DNA of 64,000 nucleotides from Schistocephalus solidus (lineage: Eukaryota > Platyhelminthes > Cestoda > Diphyllobothriidea > Diphyllobothriidae), in NCBI GenBank assembly GCA_017591395.1, contig WEDG01003235.1, forward strand, positions 1-64,000, written 5' to 3'. Numbering within the stretch: the first letter of the stretch is position 1; each line of letters begins with the position of its first letter. Under the pieces are notes generated by a model. The model was given only the letters and a program-made list of their open reading frames with translations. It was not told the DNA's origin and made no database searches. Shown one piece after another: positions 56,150-64,000 of the stretch. A program made the position numbers and the translations under genes.

Positions 56150-57062
56150 GGCCGCTCCATCTCAGTTGCACTTGCCTCAGCATGGCGTGGATGCTGAGGA
56201 TTCCGTTCCAATCCTGGACTTCCGTGTCTGGGATCCTGTCTTGCTAACTCAGCTTCAGTATTCTACGGAGGCAGTCGAGATGGAAGTGAGTTAGCTTCCT
56301 GGCTTGGTTCGAGTAGAGATTCCAGGTCTCCGCTCAGTAAAGGACTGTTGGCAAGACGGCAGCCTTGTACATCTTCGGTTTGGTGTTCAGGTGAATACCG
56401 TGGCGATTTCACACGGTGGCCTGCAGCCGGTCGAAGGCCTGACTGGCTTTGGAGATCCATTGGGCAACCTCGTCATCGATTCTCGTGTTGCATGACAGCG
56501 TGCTTCCTAGATAAGCGAAGTTTTCCACATTTTGAGTTGAGCACCGTTGCCATTGATTCGGGGAGCATTGTATTCCGCGCTGGGTGGCGGCTGGTGCATG
56601 ACAACCGTTTTGGCTGTACTGATTGTTTATTTAAAATTTTCGCAGCCTACGGCGAAAAGATCTAGGCTCCTTTGCATGTCCTCCTCCGTCACGGTGTTAA
56701 GGGCGCAGTCGTCCGCGAAGAGCAAGTCATGGACTGTAGTCGTGGACACGCGCGTTGAAGCCTGCATATGCCGACTGTTGAGAAGGTGCCCGTGAGTTCT
56801 GTAGGCTATGCGGATCCCAGGCTTCTCCTCACGGTAGGCGTCCATCAGCATAGCCGAGAACATGAGACTGAACAGGGTGGAAGCCAATACGCAGCCCTGC
56901 TTCACTCTGTTGGTCGGATACTTCCCCTTGTCAGTGACGCGCGCCGTCATCCCGTCTTGAAGCTGAGGCACCATGTGCGTGAACCGCTCAGGACAGCTGT
57001 ATTTCTGCATGATTTTCCACAGCACTTCATGATGCACTGTGTCAAAAGGTTTTCGTCAGATC
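56150..57062 (-). pseudogene. LINE copy 3 reverse transcriptase, 5' truncated
   Basis: The minus-strand frame 57037-56627 reads CPERFTHMVPQLQDGMTARV, then NRVKQGCVLASTLFSLMF (motif B) and [19 protein letters not shown] (motif C with intact ADD). The region below, to about 56150, corresponds to the RT C-terminus of copy 2 but is split over frames. Motif A and everything upstream are absent. Confidence 0.75.
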
Positions 57063-57064
57063 CC

Positions 57065-60000
57065 ATCGTCCAAAACTTGGCAGTGTTTCTGTACGTCCAA
57101 CTTACAGCTGATGGAACCCAGCAGTTAGTCACCAAAGCACTAATATATTGTGCTTGTTCGTTTACAGCCGATTAAAGCAGGCCCAAATAATTGTCCTGTC
57201 ATAAAGTCCTTTTCCACTTGGTGGATTTCTATTAAATAAGGAAATCTTTAGCTTATAAGTATTAATGTATAAAGATTCAAATATTCCCAGAGGACAAGTT
57301 GATACCTATCAAAAAGGGAAGACCTACCGTCCTGGCTGAGATAAGGCGAAGTTAAGAGCATAAACAGTGTTATTCTCGCAAACATGCTGGACAGCAAGGT
57401 AGCTTTCCGTGGGATTTACAAGGTTCTATCCAACTAACCCGAGTCAATGGGTCAACGTCTGCTATCAACCGCTGAAGAAACTGCCACCAGGTCGAGGAAG
57501 GCGGTGTTGTGCACACATAATACCCTCCTGCAAGCTCCCCACATAGAAACGACCTCATAGTTACATACACTCCTCCGCATCCTCTCTCGCCAGTGAGTAG
57601 TTAGTTTAGTATGCAGAACTGTTGCTGAAGGTGCCCGCGAAATATCAAGTCATTAAGTGAATGGGTGCTATAAAAGCTGGTGTAGCGCCCGTTTCGCCAA
57701 CACTTTCACGTGTGATATGATGGCTTCCATTTCTGCTTTCGAGGTGAAACTGCGATAAATTCTGTTTGGTCGATACTTCCAGTCACTAAGGGACCTGGAG
57801 GAAGCAATTAAGAAGTCAAGTCAAGTAAGAGGTATCAATTTAGTCTATAATTAGACAACCGGTTATTACTTCAAGGTAAGGAGCTCCCATAAATACCCGT
57901 TGGTATCTCCTTACGCCGAAACTTGCGTTAACGCAAGCCGGAAATATGCTTGAGTAATGGATCCTACGAAAAGGTATGAGAATGTAGAGGTGCCTTTAAT
58001 GTATACATGCTGTATATATGCTGGTTATGAAGCATTTTTTTATGTCGTCCATAGACGGAAGGACGGAATCGTTGTAACATCCTTTAAAATGGATCACAAC
58101 AACGAAGCCGTCCCGTCCGAAATGTGGACTCGACGGAACATAACGTACATGAAAATTACATTTAAACCATTTCAAATAAATATATAAATATTGTTAAAGA
58201 AAGGTATTAACGGTAGTAAGTTAGATATGGCAGTAATGACATGTGTCGGTGAGTAGACATGGTGAACTGAAGAAGCGACTGCTAACGAGAGTTATTGACA
58301 TTAGTAAGTAAGATATGGCAGCAATGGCATATTTTTCAAAATACTTCTTCTTTTTTGTCCTTTTGTGGCTTTCTTTTAATTTACATCTACATTTGTTTGA
58401 GCGAATTACTGAATTCTATCCGCATAATGGTTTTTAGGTATTTTTGCTCGGTTGTGCGGAATTTGCGCTCCACCGCCTAAGGTCCGCAAATTGTGCAATT
58501 AGTCGATCACGGCCCGACGAGTAGTTAGCGAAAGCTACGCAAACTCGCTAACTGCGCTTGTGCATAATTTATAAACCAAAATAGTTCTCTTTGAAGAAAG
58601 GTTCCGTAGTTAATGTCATATAAGGTTCATGGATGCGGTGCCGACGGCCTGTACAGTACAAGTTTTTCGCAAGAATTTCCTGACCTTCCATCTGAAAGGT
58701 CGTGAACTGTACTGGACGGAAGCCTCTGTCAGCGTTTAAGGTAGAAATGCGTATAGCCGCTATGAAGTGCAGATAAAAACAGGACTCTAGCCTATAGTAT
58801 TTCGTTAATCTGGCTATGGGAAATGAGGCACTAACCAGGTGAAAATCAAGATTTACTATCCAATGGGATCCTGGAAGACACAGCACAAGACCAGCTGACC
58901 GGACAGAGGGTTGTCGGTGACCTGATTCATCTATCGACGATCGTGTATTGGCCATGAGTGCAACATAATTATTTCTTAGTTTCCGTCTTAGAAAATCCTA
59001 TAATTTGTGAAATCACAGACTACGCCTCCATACTCTGCCACTGTCATGATTTCTCGGCAGAAACTTTAAGGAACGTCATTAATCTTCAAGCGGCCGTGCA
59101 AGGATGCGGGCATATCATGAAGATAACAAGGTATGAAGTCGATTCGTGACGGTCTTAGCGAAGTGTTCGTGTAAGCGCTCATCACATACAGCTGGACGAA
59201 TATCGGGGAATATCCCCTGATTAAGCCAGACGCAGCGAAAAAGTGCTTCTGAAATCAGTTCCCATGGGAGTATCCGAGTTTGGATAGACTCCTCTGTCAC
59301 GCTTGAATCCTCTCTGAAGCCCAGGCAGCAATTTTTTTCCGATTCAATATTCCGTCCTTCCCATCCAGATCATGTGTCCAACAGTTAATTAGAAAGTGGG
59401 CATTTCTCACACTACCAGAGTTAAACGGTCTAATTGGAGCTTACTGAAATATTTGCCAATTGCTTGCAGTTATCAGTATAACTTTTGACTGTAACTTCAA
59501 AGGTGTCCGAAATCTGTGTAAATTAGACAAAAATGCAACCCAGGTAGTCCAGTTACTACTCACCTTATAACTGAAGCACCTGGGGTCCAGAAAATAGCAG
59601 ACTTTTCAACCTCACTTGACGCCCAACGCTTTGGCGTCAAAGCTATCCTTAACTCTCAGAAGCGATGGTTAACGATGATTACAGCTCAATGATTAACTTT
59701 GAGGTACTTAAAAATCTTTTGTTTTTTTGCTAGAAGAAGAGTTCATCTTGACTAAATCACATTCTCCACTTGCTCCAGAAACAAGACTTGCACAGCCAAC
59801 TAGGTGGCACAATTATTCCGTTTATAGGCCGGCGCCCAGCAAGAAACATACTGACCTATAATTAGGACGCGCCACCGGCCAAGTCGGCAGTTCAAGCCAA
59901 GGCATCTTTCCTGCAGCGAAGATGGCCAATTAAATTATGTCAGCAACAACGGAAGCAATGCACGCGGGAAACTCTCTGATTAAGCCGGACGAAGCGGATA

Positions 60001-60500
60001 GTGATCCCAATATCAGTTACCATGGCAGTTGCAGAGCTTTATGCGACCACCCCCCCACCCGGCCTCCTTAGCCTCGCCTCCTAAGCCAATTCTGACATTT
60101 TCTGCGATTGGTTTATTATGATTGTCATGCCGATCATTTGTAAAAACAAATAAATGAGCAGTTGGGACCCCTCTTGGTAAGATCTGAAAATAGGAAATCC
60201 CCTACCATAGTATTACGGGGTGGGGTTCTTCTCACGTAGCCTAGATTCCTCGCACAGCCCACAGTTGAAAGTTCTAACTAACTAAAACTCTTTCCAGTAA
60301 GTTGAATTGAATGAATGCTTCCGGTACGGGTGTCAACTAAAGGCCAGAACACGTGGTTCGTCCATTGTGTGCCAATGCGAAACGCAGTTGCGAGGGCTTC
60401 GGTTAATCAGATTTACTGCAGTTTTTAATTTTGAGATTTTAACTTACCTCAGAATGAAATACAAAAAAACTGGTCCTTATAGCAATTTGATCAATATTTT
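57065..60500. other. Intronic stretch without recognised genes
   Basis: A weak duplication of about 38 bp (GTAAGTTAGATATGGCAG near 58217 and GTAAGTAAGATATGGCAG near 58304) is seen. Open frames such as 58955-58569 (minus) and 57957-58187 (plus) show no domain. Confidence 0.4.
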
Positions 60501-60506
60501 TATATT

Positions 60507-60640
60507 GTGGAGTGGGAGTGCCATAAAGGCCACATTAAGAAGGAGCCATTGCAGCCTTACTCTCAGTCCACCAGTCAGCCACTCCACACCAAACATACAT
60601 TGGGCTGACCACACGGTCCGAGTTATCCCGTCAGTTCAAT
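60507..60640 (-). repeat. LINE-tail module fragment
   Basis: Nearly identical to 54070-54205: GGAGTGGGAGTGCCATAAAG, CAGTCCACCAGTCAGCCACT and ACACGGTCCGAGTTATCCCG. No other part of the tail is present. Confidence 0.7.
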
Positions 60641-62435
60641 GCTTTCATAAAGGGTGTGGAACGGCCATACTGAGCAGTCTACTTTGGCTTGAAAGTTAGA
60701 ACGGCAATGGAATGTAAACATGAAAGTCATAAGAACACCAGGGAGGAAACGGATAATTCACGAGGTACTGAATATCTGTTTAATAAGCAGTCCTTAAAAT
60801 CGGTTGGATCATTTTCAGAAGTTAATTAATCCTTTTTTTCCATTCGACCTGCTGATCAGTCTATCAGCCATTGGTTAGAAGATCTGAGTAATTCATGGTT
60901 TCCTGTTGTTTTTTTCTGAACCTCTGGGTATTATGACAATCGTTTATATTCTCCTTGCTATCCGTTCCCCTTGGTTCAGATCTTCTAAATCATATTTTCA
61001 GTGGGCAAAATGCCTCCTTGTTCTTGCACCTTGCGACAGAGCGTCGTCTCCCACTTACAATTTATGAATAAAATTAAAAATGGACCAGAACGAATTCAGG
61101 GAACAAAGGATAGGTCAGCGAGTAACACGGGACGAGTAGTAATAGGATTTTTACGGATTGGGCTTAATGAAGAAAAGGAGTGCCAACTTAGTCCAAATCT
61201 CATCCATCGTTTTCTTTAGAGGTAGCATTCGTTGCTAGGTTAGTATGGTTGCACAGTAGCTTGTTGCTGCGACAAGAATGCGGATTGCGAGATCCGGTGG
61301 CCTTACCTCACACCGAGAGTGAGGCCCGCTCTGTGCGATCTTTCACAATAAAAGAAAAAAAGGGATGCGTTTTGAAACTACCGCAGCGTCCTAGTAGTCC
61401 TCGCTTGAAAATTTGCCATACTTCGACCCTACTAGCTCTGCAACGAATGCTAACCCTGATGAGCACAATGGATAAAGCTGAGATTGCCTTGGTATGTAGT
61501 ACGGTCGCGTATTACACGTTGAGGTATCCCTTGTTTCCCGAGTTGGGTGTCATATTGCGTTCTTGCCGAAAAATGAAACAGATTAAAGCCCGAAAAGGTG
61601 AAACTGCACAGCCAGTTTCTAAGATAAATCTATTCTGATATACAGAAAACCCACTCTGTGTGAAGAAAAGTTCCACAGAAGGAGACCATGATAGGAAACT
61701 CTTCATTTACCTTTTGTCCTTACGATGGACGATTGTTTACCCAAATTACGACCGATCAAGGCCCACAGTTACTCCTAACTGCGTGCGTCGTCGGTATCAG
61801 CCCATTGTTCGTTAAAATCGCAATGTGCTGCTTCTCTTCAGCCCTATGTAGCAGGTGGTCATAAGAACACATCGTCTCCGCTGTGAAAGCTTCGTTCGAG
61901 GCATATCGCACTCACTCCCACCCCCGTCCCTTCAAAAATAAATCATGTTATACCGCTGACAAACGCGATAGCAGTCGCGCTGTGATGTTGCAAGGTTCTG
62001 TGCTATTTCAAGGTTCGCCACAGAAGGTGCGCATTGCGATAGGATATTGTTAACATAACAAAATTTCGCTAAACCTCCGAGGCAGAAGTTAACGTTGGCC
62101 GAAAGATCGCTGAAGCACCGCATTTATCGTTGCTAGGATTCAGCTCCTCAAGGTCACTCCTATTTTTGGCTTTTTTTGTATCAGGTACAGCGCTTGTAAA
62201 CTGTTATTTGCAGTACATGTCCCATGCAAAACAGAACTGTTATGTCATGAAGGGAATGCTTAAGTTTCATAAAGAAGATTTTACTACCTTTTTTCCAGCT
62301 TTCCGTTTGTTTAACATGTATCATCTGCAGACACGATTTGCTACGGTTTTCTAACTAGTATCGATTGACGGATAAAAGTTAATTTCTTCTGATCCAAGAG
62401 AAAATTAAAAGTTATAAATTAATAAAGTAACGAAC
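60641..62435. other. Intronic stretch without recognised features
   Basis: A 129-codon plus-strand frame at 61249-61638 is not recognisable. Nothing else is seen before the Kv2 donor. Confidence 0.4.
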
Positions 62436-63317
62436 CCTCGCAGCCATTGATGTTTGAGGCTTCTCCAATATATCCCAGAGTTTTTTACGATAAACTGCAC
62501 ATCGATCATCTCCGGAGTATTCTGTATCAATCTGCTGAATGAAGATCTCATTCACCTTGCGCATCTCATCCTCCACGTGTTCCTTTTTCTGGTAGTACCG
62601 GCTCAAACAACAAGGATCCATGTGCCGGTCATCGATGCCCCAGTAGACCAGGTCGCTGTGATAGGCCAGAATGCAAATGTCATCTACTATATGCAGATGG
62701 CCTGTGCGGTACATGTTCAATACGCATCCGAAGCTTTGGGGATGTCGATCAAAGAAGTATTCGTTGTCTTCCAGACTGTAGTCATCACAAATTTGACTTA
62801 TAGCTTCATGCGTGAGCGCATGACCGAGACGACCCAGTCGGGAATGCGGCAGACGGTTCAGAGTTCGCCAGAGAACCTCGTGCCGATCACCGCCGACGTT
62901 TAGAATCACGCGGTTGGACTTGGACCGACTGAAAATTATTTCCTCTGCGGTGGGATGCCTCTCCTGGGCCGGACTACGAACGTTCAGCGCGGTTGGTGAA
63001 TATGACACCGTCTGACCGGAATTCTCCAAGTGGCGGGTGGAATTGAGGTGCAACTTCTGCGCGGTCCTGCGTTGGATCCTCGTGGCGATTCGCTGCAGCA
63101 CAAACTTCGGCTGAAGCAGAGCCTGCTGAAAACGGAAGCGACTACCACTGCCGACGTGCCGTCTGTGAAATCGCGCCGAACACTGCCTCGCACCCTCCAC
63201 TGGCAACTCCCTTCTTGCGCTGGGTAGGCTTGTAGATCTTTGAAGATGGCCATCAAAACTGGCCCTTGGAACAGCAAAGGGAGACCTAGGTGAAATGCCC
63301 CAGGACGACGGCTGCAT
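62436..63317 (-). CDS. Shab-type (Kv2) voltage-gated K+ channel, exon 1: N-terminus and T1 domain
   Basis: The first in-frame ATG is at 63317. The frame is open upstream to a stop at 63416-63414 but has no earlier ATG, so an additional 5' exon cannot be excluded. Residues 1-136 are a basic, Ser/Arg-rich cytoplasmic N-terminus. Residues 137-242 form the T1 domain that directs subfamily-specific tetramer assembly: VILNVGGDRHEVLWRTL, CDDYSLEDNEYFFDRHP, then YWGIDD and the zinc-site HMDPCC typical of non-Shaker Kv channels. The linker KKLWDILEKPQTSMAAR leads to S1. The donor is AGG|GTTCGT (intron from 62435), a weak but usable site, in phase 0. Joined to exon 2 it reads SMAAR-VVAVIS, exactly the T1-S1 junction expected for Kv2. 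The total is about 702 residues. Confidence 0.92.
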
Positions 63318-64000
63318 CGTGTCCTTTGTGGACGAACCTAACAAACAGCTATTTGACAACTTTTCTGTGCATTCAGTTGGGAGGGTCGACAGTTTGGGCT
63401 GTCGAGGCGACAGTCACGCATTGAGAGTACAACCGCAGTTCTCCGTGAAGCAGATTGTTGGAGCCTAACCGCGTGAGTATTTCTTGGAGCGGAAGGTTGC
63501 CGCTCCCACTAGCGCGGCAGGCAGGTCGATTTCGCCCTCAAACGCGTGGTTAACATAAAACCGTTGGCTGAGTCATTCGCAAGTGTTGGATTGGCTTTTG
63601 GATAGGAAAGTAAACAGGACAGGCATGCGCCCTTTTTGCCCAATCACGTTCGCAGCCAAGGCGACGGACAAGCGTGCGTGTTTAGATTGTGCCCTGACTG
63701 TCGCGAAAAAATGCTCTTTGGCAAGTCTGCCTGGGTCTACCGCATGCTGTGTGAGGAAGCCGCCAGGAATAGCTTATTTCCCAGTCATTGTTTACAAATG
63801 TTTGCTGCAAGATGCAACCTGTTCATTCAGATGGGGTGTCCTTTACCAAAATCCTTATGGCCGTATGTTTACGCTCGTTGGTTTGAGTGGCGAGGGGGCG
63901 GGCAGGGATGTGGAATAGGATGCCGTTTTCTGTTCGAAAAGAGGGAGCGTTTAAGAAGTGACGTTTCTTGTCCTGTATCTTCTTATCAAATAAACCGTAG
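63318..64000. other. Upstream flank of Kv2 exon 1
   Basis: This should hold the 5' untranslated region and possibly the promoter or an upstream intron. I see no TATA box or other defined element. A CTCGACAG acceptor-like sequence near 63405 (minus) leaves open that exon 1 is preceded by a non-coding exon. The plus-strand frame 63583-63918 is not recognisable. Confidence 0.35.

Larger units (their letters stand above)
53825..57062 (-). mobile_element. LINE retrotransposon copy 3, 5' truncated
   Basis: Same family and orientation as copies 1 and 2. The 5' end is cut at about 57062, within the palm just after motif A (matching 28260 of copy 2). The RT remainder, zinc-finger array and tail are present. 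The 5' truncation is typical of abortive LINE insertion. It lies within the Kv2 intron in the sense orientation. Confidence 0.8.
44757..62435 (-). other. 17.7 kb intron of the Kv2 gene, filled with mobile elements
   Basis: Bounded by GTTCGT (donor, 62435) and CCCCTAG (acceptor, 44757) on the minus strand. It contains SINE fragments, a Penelope-like element, a 5'-truncated LINE and tail fragments, listed separately. Both large retroelement relics (51735-52945 and 53825-57062) lie in the same orientation as the host gene. Confidence 0.85.

Noticed and set aside
62454..62903. 149-codon plus-strand open frame
   Set aside because: It is the antisense shadow of the Kv2 T1 exon.
1..64000. CRISPR array, operon structure or prokaryotic gene clusters
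   Set aside because: No regularly spaced short direct repeats and no dense gene arrangement; introns, LINEs, PLEs and SINEs show that the DNA is eukaryotic.

Overview
The window is eukaryotic, intron-rich and repeat-laden DNA. From the coding remnants it looks like a parasitic flatworm, most likely a diphyllobothriidean tapeworm (Spirometra / Dibothriocephalus / Schistocephalus type). That placement rests on my recognition of a tapeworm LINE family whose reverse transcriptase is followed by C2H2 zinc fingers. It comes from memory and was not searched.

The only confidently identified host gene is a Shab-type (Kv2) voltage-gated potassium channel on the minus strand. It has two coding exons: 63317-62436 (N-terminus and T1 tetramerisation domain) and 44756-43530 (S1 to S6, pore and C-terminal tail). 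They join in phase 0 across a 17.7 kb intron and give about 702 residues. The intron holds a 5'-truncated LINE, a Penelope-like element (PLE) and several SINE copies.

Layout: 0.17-0.45 kb PLE endonuclease remnant; 0.64-3.56 kb 5' part of a LINE (minus); 4.4-7.95 kb decayed Ty3/gypsy pol (plus) ending in a polypurine tract and LTR start; 8.0-8.4 kb tRNA-like element inside terminal inverted repeats; 10.9-11.25 kb LINE-tail repeat; 11.6-12.3 kb PLE reverse transcriptase (minus); 13.9-14.1 kb PLE terminal-repeat-like sequence; 14.6-23.5 kb mostly AT-rich DNA with a few isolated exon-like blocks on the plus strand and one on the minus strand; 25.4-30.7 kb nearly complete LINE (minus); 30.7-31.3 kb a second LINE tail; 32.5-32.8 kb a 124-bp tandem repeat; 34.7-36.65 kb an array of tRNA-Arg-derived SINEs in palindromic pairs; 37-43 kb microsatellites and repeat fragments; 43.5-63.3 kb the Kv2 gene; 63.3-64 kb its upstream flank.

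The LINE, PLE and gypsy copies all carry stops or frameshifts, so I see no intact autonomous element. The items most worth a second look are: the LINE with a C-terminal zinc-finger array that has duplicated a module in one copy; a terminal hairpin shared by all LINE tails; a hammerhead-like core repeated around PLE sequence; a tRNA-like segment framed by inverted repeats; and an unidentified candidate plus-strand gene whose two best exons match in splice phase.
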